A DNA stretch of 62,247 nt from Helicobacter sp. MIT 21-1697 (lineage in GTDB: Bacteria > Campylobacterota > Campylobacteria > Campylobacterales > Helicobacteraceae): the NCBI RefSeq assembly GCF_026241255.1, contig NZ_JAPHNC010000009.1:1-62247 (forward strand), written 5' to 3'. Position 1 is the first letter of the stretch; the number at the start of each line of letters is the position of its first letter. This document shows positions 20,106-29,889 of the stretch, piece after piece. The notes beneath the pieces were generated by a model. That model was not told the DNA's origin. It saw only the letters and a list, made by a program, of their open reading frames with translations, and did no database searches. Made by a program: the position numbers and the translations under genes.

Positions 20106-21237
20106 TTAAGCTTTTAATGTTCTTTTTGATAAAAAACGCATTCCGTAGCCCACAAGATATATAGGATAGCTTAGAATACCTATATAGCCGATAATTCTTT
20201 GTGCTAAAAGCCCAGAATGTGCAAGAATCATTGCTACCCAAAAAAGTGCAGCAAAAAAGAAAGATATTTTTTATGCCAAAAGGCTTTTTGGTATTTAAAT
20301 TCTCATCTATACCATCGGCTTTGGGCAAGAAAATAGAATCTAATATGTCCATCACTCCTATAAATAAAATCATAAGATATAAAAATAGGAACACTATTTC
20401 GGTTATCACAGGAATATATCTGCTACCAGAAAGTGCATTTCCCTCATAATCGTGTGTCGCTTTATTCCACAAAAAAGTAATAAAGCCCCAAAATGAGCGT
20501 TTAGAGTGTTGAGCACTCTCTCCTTCATTTCTTTGTCGGCTTAAAGATTCTTTAATCTGCGCTTCCACAGCAGCCAAGCTTTGAAAAGGACTTGTGTTTT
20601 TTGTCCGATACGCATTTTCGTTTAGAGTATCTGGTGGAGGCACAATGTGTGTTTTGTAAAAGTTATATTCCTTATCGCTTAAGGCTTGTTTGTGTATTTC
20701 TAGGGCTTGATAGGCTTTATTTTGGGCAAGGAGCAAGTCGGCATACAAAGAGAAATTTTTTTGCGTGTATGGCGAGAGATTTTGCATAAATATGAGAGTG
20801 CTAAGACTTGCTATGAGCGATTTTTTATCAAGCTGTGAGCGTTCATCTAAAAATTCATTTTTGCCAAAAGATTCTAAGGCAAAAGTATAGTGTCGGCTCA
20901 AATTGCTTGCCATAGCGAGGCAAAGAAAATCTAGCCCTGCTAAAAAAGTATTAGAATCTGCAAAAAGTTGCTCTTCGCTCCTGCCATTAAGTACCCTTTC
21001 GCGTAATTGCACATTTTCACTTATTTTTTGCCCTATTTCTAGTTTGTAAAGTACAAAAGCGTCTTTGAGGTGTTTTAAGGTATGGTTAATATTATCAGGG
21101 GAGGATAATTTGAGTGCCTTATCGTGCTGTATCGTTTTTTGCAAAAAATCAAAGGCTATTTGTGGCATATCTTCTTGGGATATATCCTGCCCAAAACTTA
21201 GCACAAAAGTGCAGAGTAAAAGAATCCATTTTTTCAT
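20106..21237 (-). CDS. Exported protein with C-terminal membrane helices, frameshifted
   Basis: The protein begins with a signal peptide (MKKWILLLCTFVLSFGQDIS) and is helical through about residue 260, followed by a membrane segment (EIVFLFLYLMILFIGVMDIL). As written, the frame after FGIKNIF runs into a low-quality Cys/Lys-rich tail and stops at 19984, inside the convergent MFS gene. A one-base shift at the A6 run 20253-20258 (T6 in the coding strand) restores a hydrophobic end reading FAALFWVAMILAHSGLLAQ and a stop at 20106-20108, with no overlap. I therefore give 20106 as the real end. Function unknown. The shift may be a sequencing error, a real mutation or slippage. Confidence 0.65.
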
Positions 21238-21245
21238 CTTTTTCT

Positions 21246-23075
21246 TTATATATTTTTAAGTATTTGGAGTAAGGATTTAAGCTGTTTAAAGTGATGAATG
21301 TATTGCTCTTTATAGGTTACAATAATTGCAGATTGCTTCACGCAAAGTGCTTTTTGCTCTCGCTCAAAGTGCCATAAAGCTTTTTTATGCAGTGGTTGAG
21401 TTAAAAGATTTTCTTGTAAAAACCCAAAGTGAAACCCAGCATTTAGCTCATCGCGGATATTTTCAAGCGTGGGGTTAAAAAGTGGTAGAGTATCAGGTGT
21501 TTTGGTATATTTTTCTAAGGCTTCTTGGATTTTTAGGCTTATGGTATTGAGACATAGATTTACTGCCAGTGGGTAGTTAAGCGTGATGATTTTTGCAAAG
21601 AGCATTAGTTGAGCGTTGAGATGCTCACAATGCTCGCGCACAAGCTCATCGTATGCTTCCATTATCTCATTGAGTGTTTTTTGCAGCAGCGAGTTTTGCA
21701 AAGCAGGGATAAATGCCTCATACCATTGTATAATGCTTTCGTTCAAATGCCCTATATGGGTGTTTAATAAAGCATTAAATTCCTCTCCTGTCGCAGTTAT
21801 ATCAAAGCCAAGTTTAGTAAAATGCCTTGCAAATGTGGAATCTGTATTGCATAGACTTAGGCTTAATCGTTCTCTAGGAAGCGTGGTAATATCTTTTGTT
21901 TGCGTATTTTGCGTTTTTATGCCAAATTTTTTATCAACGCGCATAAAATCTTTGGGTGTTCTCTCAAGGGCATTGTAAATGTGTTGCGTGAGTGATTCAA
22001 GATGAGATTCTAGAGTATGAAAAAGAGTAGGAAATGATGTGTAAAACGCACTTTGAGGGTATTGCTCTGTAAAATGCCTAGCAGAATCTGCAAGGAGTGC
22101 CTCGCATTTGGTAAATCGCAAATATGCGTGAAAGCTTAAACGAGCATACTTGAGCGTAAGAATGCGAAGTTGAGTGAGAATCGTGCGTTTTTTGGATTCT
22201 TGTGCTAAGGGGGCGATGTGTGTATGGAGAAAATCAAGCACAAAATCTATCTGAGAATCCGCCCTCATATGCCCTCTTTGCTCCTGTGGAGCATCATAAG
22301 AGAGGAGAGCATTTTTAGCAGATATGGCTAGAATCTCCTCAAAAAGCCCATTGAATGCCCTTTTGGCATATTCAAGGCTTGTGTTAATTTCATCTTGGTT
22401 TTTAAGCCTATCTTTTTGATTGAGCACACAGAGGCTTTTGCTTGCATAACGTTTGATATGTGATTGGATAATTTCTTTTTCGCTGTGCTTGCCGACATTA
22501 TCAATGAGAGTAAGCCAAATGATGCCATCAACACTCTCTAACACGCTATTTGTGGTATCCGTATCGCTTTGATTTTGTGAGTTAAAGCCGGGTGTATCAA
22601 GGAAGCTTATTTTTTTAAGAATCTCTAATGGTGCATAAAGTTTATAAAAGGCGATTTTGGCGTTTTGGACTTCATTTGCTTCGTTGAGGTATGAGAGTGT
22701 TTTTGTGGCAGTATTGCCATTTTTGTAGTGTATTTCAAGTGCATAATCTTGCCCATAGACAATATGGCATATTTTGGCAGTGATGGGTGTAATACCGCTG
22801 GGCAGGATATTTTTGCCTAAAAGTGCATTTAAAAAAGTGGATTTTCCGCTACTAAATTGCCCAATCACAGCCACCTTCATCGGTTCTTGTATGCTTTGAG
22901 TGAGAGATTGTAATGTGTGTGAAGCGTGAGAATCGAGTGAAGCAATCTGACTAAGCGCATAATGAGTTTTGTCAATAAGTGCGTAGAGGGGATTCCCACC
23001 TTGCAAGAGTTGATTTTTTGCACTGATATATTCATTGATAAAATCCTCTAGCAGATTCTCATTTGTTTGTTCCAT
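21246..23075 (-). CDS. Dynamin-like GTPase (smaller partner)
   Basis: The protein (609 residues from ATG 23075) has a dynamin-type GTPase domain: G1 GQFSSGKST (about residues 72-80), a conserved Thr in the ITPITAKI switch, G3 DTPGFNS and G4 NQKD. A long helical stalk region with a hydrophobic segment (TLNYPLAVNLCLNTISL) follows. Bacterial dynamin-like proteins remodel membranes. ATG 23075 has AAGGA upstream, whereas the in-frame ATG 23102 overlaps the stop of the upstream gene and has a poorer site. Adjacent dynamin-like genes of this kind occur in Campylobacter jejuni, where the two products form a hetero-oligomer. Confidence 0.85.
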   Translation of the reverse strand: MEQTNENLLEDFINEYISAKNQLLQGGNPLYALIDKTHYALSQIASLDSHASHTLQSLTQSIQEPMKVAVIGQFSSGKSTFLNALLGKNILPSGITPITAKICHIVYGQDYALEIHYKNGNTATKTLSYLNEANEVQNAKIAFYKLYAPLEILKKISFLDTPGFNSQNQSDTDTTNSVLESVDGIIWLTLIDNVGKHSEKEIIQSHIKRYASKSLCVLNQKDRLKNQDEINTSLEYAKRAFNGLFEEILAISAKNALLSYDAPQEQRGHMRADSQIDFVLDFLHTHIAPLAQESKKRTILTQLRILTLKYARLSFHAYLRFTKCEALLADSARHFTEQYPQSAFYTSFPTLFHTLESHLESLTQHIYNALERTPKDFMRVDKKFGIKTQNTQTKDITTLPRERLSLSLCNTDSTFARHFTKLGFDITATGEEFNALLNTHIGHLNESIIQWYEAFIPALQNSLLQKTLNEIMEAYDELVREHCEHLNAQLMLFAKIITLNYPLAVNLCLNTISLKIQEALEKYTKTPDTLPLFNPTLENIRDELNAGFHFGFLQENLLTQPLHKKALWHFEREQKALCVKQSAIIVTYKEQYIHHFKQLKSLLQILKNI

Positions 23076-23101
23076 ATATTTTTCCTTATCCTCTTGTATC
23101 A

Positions 23102-25432
23102 TTATTGCAGATTGTGCAAACCTTGCAAAAGTTCATCTATAATATTTTTGAGATTTTTTTGCTGTGCAGAAAGAGATTCTTTAAGAGCTTGGGTATTTCC
23201 ATTTTCTCTTTTGGCTAAAGCAGCGTTGAGACTTTCTTGCTTGTAGGCAATTTGCATTTGAATATGATTTTTCATAGATTGGGTAATCTCATTAAAATGT
23301 GCTAAAAATAGAGCCGTAATGTCTTTGTTTTTATTTTGAATAATCTCACCAAAGGAACGAAACATATCTGCAAAAAGTTTATCAAGCGCATTGCTAAGTT
23401 TATTTTGGCTAGATGTATTAAAAGAGCGCACAAGAGAGGGAAGTGCAGAGAGTAATTCTTGAGTAATCGCATTTATTTGTGCATTTTTAAGTTGAAAATG
23501 AATATGTGGAGGTGGAGAATCCACTTCATCTGTGAGTGTTATAGCACTTTTAAGCTGGGCAATTTTTTTACCTAATTTATATTTATACTCTCGCCCCACA
23601 TCTGCAAAGCAATCTTTAAGTCCTAGCTCTATCATTTTATGCAGTGCGTTTGTATCGGGTTTTGCGCCACGTGTATAGTCATAAACAATATCATTGAATA
23701 CCTTATCCTTAATAAGCGTTGAAGCTTTGTTCAGGGTATTTGCGCTAAAGAGTTGAAGAGAATCAAGAAATTCACTTAATTCATTATGGAGGGCATTAAG
23801 ATGTGTTTCAAGTTCGTGAAGTTCGCGCATAAGCGCCTCATTGTGCGCCTTATCTTGGGCGATAAGCTCTTCTAGTTCCTCGCCACTCGCATTGAGCAGA
23901 GAAGATTCTAAATTAATAATTTCCTCTGCATCTTGGGCAACTTTGAGCGTGGCTTTATAAGCAAGATAAAGCATATCTTTTGCCTTAAGGCTATCCTCGC
24001 CAAGAAGCATTTTTTGCAAATACGATTCTATCTCAAGGATACCACTTTGTTCCAAAGTGAGGGAAAGATTGCTTGTATCACCTTTAGTGCGATAAAGCAG
24101 GGCTGCATATCCCGCAAGAGGGATAAAATCAATGCGATTCATCAGGGATTGCATATCTCCTTTATAGTTTGCCTTTTTAAGCTGGGCAACAAGGCTTGAT
24201 TTAGTATATTCAAGTGAAGATTTAAGCTCTTGTGGTGTAAGTAAATCTATGCGTGTGAGCACTACAAGAAGACGCGAGATATTTTGCTCAAGTAAAGATT
24301 CCAAGATAAAATCAATATCCACTTGCGTTGCCGCACAACTCGCATTCATTACGTGAATAAGCACATCGCAACGTTGAATATAAGCACGAGTGATTTCTTC
24401 GCGTTTTGTGATTGGGTCATCAAGTCCGGGTGTATCAACAATCTCCACACCATTTTTCAAAAATGACAATGGTGTGAAAAGCTCCACTTCTTGGATAAGG
24501 TTACAGAATTTACTTGTGTGGTTAGCTGAAGTATAGATACTCAACTCATTGATTTGAATCTCTTTTGTTGTATGAGGCTGGGTAATAAATGTGTCTAATT
24601 GTGCGCCAAAGTGCGCTTGGCTTTCTTCTATAAAGTCTTTAAGGCTTTTGTCATACGCGCTTTGCTCACATAAATCAGCCCATTGTTTTTTGCTCCAAAA
24701 ATGCACTCTTGCTCCCGCCATTTCTCCATAGCGTAAAATGGTAAGATTGGCAGTTTCTGGCACGCTTGAGCTCCCTAAAATTTCTTGAGATAAAAGTGCG
24801 TTTAAGAATGTGGATTTCCCCGCACTTAGCACTCCTGTAATGCCGATAGAAAAATGCTGATTCTCTAATTTTTCAATGATATGTGCAAGCGAGTTTTTAA
24901 GACTCTCTTGTGGAAGCAAAGGTGAAAGATTGGTATGGATTAGACTAAGGGCATTATGCAGTGATTTAAGGCTTTGTTGAGGTTTGGGAGTATCTTTTTG
25001 TGTTTTCTTTTTGGTTAAAAAAGTATTCTTAAGTGAAGCAAATAAATCAAGCTCGTGCTCATCAATGATATGTGCGAGATTAAGCCGAATAAAAAAGGGT
25101 AAAAGCTCCTCAAATAAATGCGGGTTATGCTCTATGAGAGTGGCTTGAAGAGTAAGAATATCTTGTAAAAGTGCGCTAAGAACCATAGTTTTGTCATCAT
25201 TTGTAGTATAAGAATCTATTTGGGATTGTATGCGTGATATATGCAAAGATTCTAAGATTTTTATAAAACTTTGGCATTGCATAAATAGCGCAAGATTGCG
25301 CTCATTGGCACAAAGTAGAATGCTCAAAGTTTGTGGGCAGAGTGTATTGAACATAGAATCTTGTATTTTTTCCATAGGAAGTGGCGGCTGCACTCTATGA
25401 AAAGTCTCAAAAAAATGCTGTAAAATTGGCAT
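23102..25432 (-). CDS. Dynamin-like GTPase (larger partner)
   Basis: The 776-residue protein has an N-terminal helical region of about 190 residues, then a GTPase domain with G1 GVLSAGKST (about 200-208), Thr in SSVPETANLTI, G3 DTPGLDDP and G4 TRID. A long coiled-coil region follows (about 510-580). Its C-terminal helix ends KNIIDELLQGLHNLQ. It is immediately followed by the second dynamin-like gene, whose upstream ATG overlaps its TAA. The pair is likely translated together and functions in membrane remodelling; the exact role in this organism is unknown. Confidence 0.85.
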   Translation of the reverse strand: MPILQHFFETFHRVQPPLPMEKIQDSMFNTLCPQTLSILLCANERNLALFMQCQSFIKILESLHISRIQSQIDSYTTNDDKTMVLSALLQDILTLQATLIEHNPHLFEELLPFFIRLNLAHIIDEHELDLFASLKNTFLTKKKTQKDTPKPQQSLKSLHNALSLIHTNLSPLLPQESLKNSLAHIIEKLENQHFSIGITGVLSAGKSTFLNALLSQEILGSSSVPETANLTILRYGEMAGARVHFWSKKQWADLCEQSAYDKSLKDFIEESQAHFGAQLDTFITQPHTTKEIQINELSIYTSANHTSKFCNLIQEVELFTPLSFLKNGVEIVDTPGLDDPITKREEITRAYIQRCDVLIHVMNASCAATQVDIDFILESLLEQNISRLLVVLTRIDLLTPQELKSSLEYTKSSLVAQLKKANYKGDMQSLMNRIDFIPLAGYAALLYRTKGDTSNLSLTLEQSGILEIESYLQKMLLGEDSLKAKDMLYLAYKATLKVAQDAEEIINLESSLLNASGEELEELIAQDKAHNEALMRELHELETHLNALHNELSEFLDSLQLFSANTLNKASTLIKDKVFNDIVYDYTRGAKPDTNALHKMIELGLKDCFADVGREYKYKLGKKIAQLKSAITLTDEVDSPPPHIHFQLKNAQINAITQELLSALPSLVRSFNTSSQNKLSNALDKLFADMFRSFGEIIQNKNKDITALFLAHFNEITQSMKNHIQMQIAYKQESLNAALAKRENGNTQALKESLSAQQKNLKNIIDELLQGLHNLQ

Positions 25433-25620
25433 ATTAAGATGTCCCCATTTATTTATTTGTGGAGCATAATTTTACACCAAAATACCAAAAGTAAAATAAA
25501 TAAATAATTATCGCTCAAAATGCCGCAAAAATTTTACAAAAAAGCACATCTTGTGTGAGCAAAGATATATAAAATTTGATAGAATCCGCCTTTTGTGATG
25601 TTATTGTAATTGGAGTGTGT

Positions 25621-25830
25621 GTGAGATTTTTTAAAAGGGCATTCATACTTTATATTGATGGCTTTAAGAATCTAAAACTTGGCAAAGTGCTTTGGAAGAT
25701 TATTATTCTTAAACTTATAGTGATTTTTGTTGTGCTTAACATATTTATTTATGATAAAAGCCTTTCTAGTGTAGGTGATGATAAGCAAAAAAGCAATTTT
25801 GTATTAGAGAATCTAATAAAGAAAAATTAA
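25621..25830 (+). CDS. DUF4492 small membrane protein preceding cydA
   Basis: The protein has one membrane helix (WKIIILKLIVIFVVLNIFIY) after a basic start, RFFKRAFILYIDGFKNLKLG. I choose GTG 25621 with TGGAG a few bases upstream, giving 69 residues; the frame is open from ATG 25576, but those extra residues look non-coding. Small single-helix proteins of the DUF4492 type sit before cydA in Campylobacter and Helicobacter and may be assembly factors or subunits of the bd oxidase. It ends six bases before cydA. Confidence 0.7.
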   Translation: MRFFKRAFILYIDGFKNLKLGKVLWKIIILKLIVIFVVLNIFIYDKSLSSVGDDKQKSNFVLENLIKKN

Positions 25831-25836
25831 GGAAAA

Positions 25837-27408
25837 ATGATGGATATAATAAATGAGATTTCAAGTGTGAATTGGGCAAGAGCGCAGTTTGCCCTTACAG
25901 CGCTATATCACTTTTTATTTGTGCCTTTGACTTTGGGACTTTCTTTTATTATTGCAATTATGGAGAGTATTTATGTCAAAAGTGGCAATCCACAATGGCG
26001 CAAAATTACGCGTTTTTGGCTTACACTTTTTGCGATTAATTTTGCTATTGGCGTGGCAACAGGCATTATTATGGAATTTGAGTTTGGCACAAATTGGGCA
26101 AATTATTCTTGGTTTGTGGGCGATATTTTTGGTGCTCCTTTAGCGATTGAAGGCATTATGGCATTTTTCTTAGAAGCGACATTTTTTGCAGTAATGTTTT
26201 TTGGCTGGGACAAGGTCTCTCAAAGGTTTCATTTAGTATCTACTTGGCTTGTTGCGATTGGAAGCAATCTCTCGGCATTTTGGATTCTCGTAGCAAATGG
26301 TTGGATGCAATATCCCATAGGCACGATTTTTAATCCCGATACCGCACGCAATGAGATGAGCAGTTTTTGGGAAGTAGCTCTTTCGCCTGTGGCAATATCA
26401 AAATTTCTCCACACAGCAGCAAGCGGATATGTCATCTCCGCACTTTTTGTAGTGGGGATTTCTGCTTTGTATCTCCTCAAAGGACAATTTCGTGTTGAAG
26501 CAAAAAAAAGTTTGGTTGTGGGTGCGAGCTTTGGGCTTATTACTTCAATATTTTTATTTTTCAGCGGAGATGAGAGCGCTTATCGTGTAACGCAGCATCA
26601 GCCGATGAAGCTTGCTGCAATGGAGGGAATCTATGATGGGCAACATCGTGCTGGTATTACTGCATTTGGGATTTTAAACCCAAGCAAAAAGCCCGGTGAT
26701 GACAAGGAAGTGTTTTTGTTTGATGTTACCATTCCTTACGCACTTTCTATTTTGGGTAATCGTAGTCCAAATAGCTTTGTTCCGGGCATTAATGATTTGC
26801 TTTATGGCAATGAGCAAAAAGGTATAGTGGGTATAGATTCTAGAATCCTTAGCGGTAAAATTGCCCTCCAAGCACTCAAAGACTACAAGGAGGCAAAAGC
26901 GCAAAATGATGAGGAGCGTATGAATCTTTCTCGTGAGATTTTGCAATCGCATATGTCAAATTTTGGCTATGGCTACCTATCGCAACCTGAAGAGGCAATA
27001 CCACCTATTGCCTTGACATTTTATAGTTTTCATTTAATGGTAGCACTAGGCAGCGCGTTTTTTGTGCTTTTTATTGTCGTGTTGTATTTGGCAATGGCAA
27101 ATGATATAGAGAAATTCCGCAAGATTCTATGGTTATGCGTGATTGCTATACCTTTTGGATATATTGCTGCAGAGGCAGGGTGGGTAGTCGCTGAAGTGGG
27201 AAGACAGCCTTGGGCGATACAAGATTTACTTCCTGTTAGTGTCGCAGCTACGAAGCTTTCAAGTGTGAATATACACATTTCATTTTTTCTTTTTGCTTGC
27301 CTTTTTACACTTTTGCTTTGTGCCGAAATTGGCATTATGGTGCGCAGCATTAAAAAGGGTTTTGAGGAAGAGCACACAATTATTCAAAGTGTGAATGGAG
27401 GCAAATAA
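25837..27408 (+). CDS. cydA: Cytochrome bd ubiquinol oxidase subunit I
   Basis: CydA carries the quinol site and the three haems of cytochrome bd, a high-affinity terminal oxidase useful at low oxygen. The protein (523 residues) begins with the conserved helix containing WARAQFALTALYHFLFVPLT, where the His ligates haem b595. GFEFGTNWANYSWFVGDIFGAPLAIEG-type sequence (about 85-115), GWVVAEVGRQPWAIQDLLPV and the quinol-loop segment ESAYRVTQHQPMKLAAMEG are present. Two adjacent ATGs (25837, 25840) are possible; the second has better AAGGA spacing. The cydB ATG overlaps its stop. Confidence 0.95.
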   Translation: MMDIINEISSVNWARAQFALTALYHFLFVPLTLGLSFIIAIMESIYVKSGNPQWRKITRFWLTLFAINFAIGVATGIIMEFEFGTNWANYSWFVGDIFGAPLAIEGIMAFFLEATFFAVMFFGWDKVSQRFHLVSTWLVAIGSNLSAFWILVANGWMQYPIGTIFNPDTARNEMSSFWEVALSPVAISKFLHTAASGYVISALFVVGISALYLLKGQFRVEAKKSLVVGASFGLITSIFLFFSGDESAYRVTQHQPMKLAAMEGIYDGQHRAGITAFGILNPSKKPGDDKEVFLFDVTIPYALSILGNRSPNSFVPGINDLLYGNEQKGIVGIDSRILSGKIALQALKDYKEAKAQNDEERMNLSREILQSHMSNFGYGYLSQPEEAIPPIALTFYSFHLMVALGSAFFVLFIVVLYLAMANDIEKFRKILWLCVIAIPFGYIAAEAGWVVAEVGRQPWAIQDLLPVSVAATKLSSVNIHISFFLFACLFTLLLCAEIGIMVRSIKKGFEEEHTIIQSVNGGK

Positions 27409-28532
27409 TGTTTTTTGGACTTGATTTGGGTGCATTGCAAATATATTGGTGGATTATTATCAGTTTGCTTGCGGGTTTGCTTGTATTTATGTTTTTTGTG
27501 CAAGGTGGGCAAAGCCTTATTTGCGTGATTGCCAAAGATGAGCTAGAAAAAACAATGCTCATTAATTCGCTTGGGCGCAAATGGGAGCTTGGATTCACTA
27601 CTTTGGTGCTTTTTGGCGGAGCGTGTTTTGCTGCATTTCCTTTATTTTATAGCACGAGTTTTGGTGGGGCATATTGGATATGGTTGGCTATTTTATTATG
27701 CTTCATCATTCAGGCAGTGAGCTATGAATATCGTAAAAAAGAGTGCAATTTACTAGGTTCAAAGGTATATGAGGTATTTTTGTGGATTAATGGTGTATTT
27801 GGTGTATTTTTAATCGGTGTAGCAATAAGCACATTTTTTAGCGGTTCACATTTTGTGCTTGATGAGCATAATTTCGTGGAATGGAGTATGGTTAGTCGGG
27901 GCTTAGAGGCATTGCTTGAGCCTGCAAATTACTTGCTTGGCTTGACATTGGTATTTTTGGCTCAGATTCTAGGGGCGAGTTATTTTTTAAACAACATAGA
28001 TGATGAGCGTATAGCTAAACGCGCAAGAAAAGCGATTCTGTTCTCAAGCATTGCTTTTTTGCCTTGTGTGTTTGGATTTTTGGCGTGGATTTGTTGCAAA
28101 GATGGATTTTACATAGAGGCTGGAAAAGTAACCTTGCAACCCTATGTGTATTTGCATAATTTCCTTTCATTGCCTTATTTAATTATAGGGTTACTTATTG
28201 GTATAGTCTTGGTGCTATGGGGGATTTATCTCAATGTCTTTACACAGAGCAAAAAGGGTATTTTCCCTCTTGGTGTAGGCAGTGTGCTTGTGGTAATGGC
28301 GGTATTTTTGAATGTGGGTTTAGGGCAGAGCGCATTTTATCCCTCAATCGCTGATTTGCAAAGCTCACTTTATATCAAAAACGCTTCTTCAAGCTATTAT
28401 ACGCTTTCTGTAATGAGCTATGTATCTTTGCTTGTGCCTTTTGTTGTGGCGTATATTGTCTATGTATGGCGTGCGATGGATAGGGTAAAGATTACTAGAG
28501 ATGAAATGCAAGCAGATTCTCATACCTATTAA
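27408..28532 (+). CDS. cydB: Cytochrome bd ubiquinol oxidase subunit II
   Basis: CydB is the second membrane subunit of the bd oxidase and is needed for haem insertion and stability. The 374-residue protein has about eight membrane helices and CydB landmarks: LQIYWWIIISLLAGLLVFMF at the start, GGQSLICVIAKDELEKTML, then NSLGRKWE and a GLEALLEPANYLLGLTLVFL segment. It overlaps cydA by one base. Its stop sits inside a hairpin shared with the convergent permease gene. Confidence 0.93.
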   Translation: MFFGLDLGALQIYWWIIISLLAGLLVFMFFVQGGQSLICVIAKDELEKTMLINSLGRKWELGFTTLVLFGGACFAAFPLFYSTSFGGAYWIWLAILLCFIIQAVSYEYRKKECNLLGSKVYEVFLWINGVFGVFLIGVAISTFFSGSHFVLDEHNFVEWSMVSRGLEALLEPANYLLGLTLVFLAQILGASYFLNNIDDERIAKRARKAILFSSIAFLPCVFGFLAWICCKDGFYIEAGKVTLQPYVYLHNFLSLPYLIIGLLIGIVLVLWGIYLNVFTQSKKGIFPLGVGSVLVVMAVFLNVGLGQSAFYPSIADLQSSLYIKNASSSYYTLSVMSYVSLLVPFVVAYIVYVWRAMDRVKITRDEMQADSHTY

Positions 28533-28554
28533 ACTTAGAGTGTGAGTTTATAGG
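28525..28554. terminator. Bidirectional hairpin between cydB and the amino-acid permease gene
   Basis: CCTAT (28525-28529) and AAACT (28531-28535) pair with AGTTT (28545-28549) and ATAGG (28550-28554), giving a ten-pair stem with one bulged T and a nine-base loop. It spans the two convergent stop codons and could end transcription from both sides. No long U tract is seen. Confidence 0.45.
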
Positions 28555-29866
28555 TAATGGTACATATTGTTAAAAGCCCTGTGATAAAGACAAATGCGTC
28601 TAATGCTGGGTTTTTAAATTGTTTCATTTTAGACACACTATAAATGGCAATAATTGGCATCAAAAATAAAATAGCCGCAATAATCGGACCTCCCAAATCC
28701 TCAATAAATCCTAAAACGCTTGGATTGACATAGGCAGTAATAAGCATAATGACATACATTGCAAATGTGCATATTATTGCGATAAGCTTAAGATTTGGTT
28801 CTTTGTTTCCTGCAATTTTGCAGCATTTTCTTACAATGCCATACGCTCCCTCACGCGCACCAAAATAATGCCCAAAAAATGAACTAGAAATTGCCAAAAA
28901 TGCAATCAAAGGACCACCATAGGAAATCAAAGGATTATCAAGCTTATTGGCAAAATATGAGAGCACAGGGATATTTTGCGCTCTAGCTTCTATAAGCTCT
29001 TGTGGAGTGAGAGAAAGCACACAAGAGATGACAAAAAACATCACAAAGGCAAGGAGCATAATTGAAGTGCGCAAGAGAATAGAATCTGATTTGGCAACAG
29101 CATTTGTTCCATATTCGCGTTTAACATTAAGCGAAAAGGTAGAAATAGCCGGAGAGTGATTAAAAGAAAACACAAGGACAGGAAGCGTAAGCCACACAAT
29201 GGTTAAAAAATCTATTGTAGGCGGCACAGATGTAATGCTTTCAAGATTCCATTGAGGAATGAGATAGAGTGAGAATGCAAATAAAATCGCACAAAGCGGA
29301 TATACAAGCCATTGGCACACTTTTATAATGAGCTTTTCGCTAAAGAGCATAATAAGCATAAAGCTACTGACTAAGATAAAAACAAGTCCAGCTCGCCAAA
29401 GCGGTTTCAAGGTGGCAAATTTATCTGTTTGGTTATAATAAATGCTTTGTATGAATCCAGCTAAAGTGCCAAGTGGCACATCTGATGAGTGATTTTCATT
29501 GACAAGAGGGAGAATCTGATAATAAATAAAACTCTCAAATGTATTTGTAATACCCACACAATAGGCAAGGCAAATAGGAAAAATAGCGAAAAAATATAAG
29601 ATTGAGATACATATACTTACATTGCGTCCGAAATATTCTTCTGCGGCGTAAGTGATGTCTTTGTCATTGCCATTTGCCTGACATACGAAGCGGCTAAGGG
29701 CACGATGACTAAGATAAACCATAGGAAATATAATAAAACTCATCACTATCACAGGCAAAATGCCTCCTCCGCCTGCTTTGATGGGCAAATATAAGATGCC
29801 AGCACCCACAGCTGTCCCAAAAAGAGAAATTATCCAGCTTGTATCAAAACTATTCCATTTATTCAT
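28535..29866 (-). CDS. sdaC: Serine/aromatic amino-acid permease family protein (SdaC-like)
   Basis: The 443-residue membrane protein (about 11 helices) belongs to the hydroxy/aromatic amino acid permease family. It begins MNKWNSFDTSWIISLFGTAV with the GAGILYLPIKAGGGG segment that lines the substrate site, and contains FSFNHSPAISTF. The Helicobacter relative is the serine transporter SdaC, and serine is a key carbon source for these bacteria. I start at ATG 29866, with AAGGAA six bases upstream; a longer frame to 29941 would overlap lpxD. No serine deaminase gene is next to it, so the substrate assignment is tentative. Confidence 0.75.
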   Translation of the reverse strand: MNKWNSFDTSWIISLFGTAVGAGILYLPIKAGGGGILPVIVMSFIIFPMVYLSHRALSRFVCQANGNDKDITYAAEEYFGRNVSICISILYFFAIFPICLAYCVGITNTFESFIYYQILPLVNENHSSDVPLGTLAGFIQSIYYNQTDKFATLKPLWRAGLVFILVSSFMLIMLFSEKLIIKVCQWLVYPLCAILFAFSLYLIPQWNLESITSVPPTIDFLTIVWLTLPVLVFSFNHSPAISTFSLNVKREYGTNAVAKSDSILLRTSIMLLAFVMFFVISCVLSLTPQELIEARAQNIPVLSYFANKLDNPLISYGGPLIAFLAISSSFFGHYFGAREGAYGIVRKCCKIAGNKEPNLKLIAIICTFAMYVIMLITAYVNPSVLGFIEDLGGPIIAAILFLMPIIAIYSVSKMKQFKNPALDAFVFITGLLTICTITYKLTL

Positions 29867-29889
29867 TTGAGTTTCCTTGTTATAACTTT

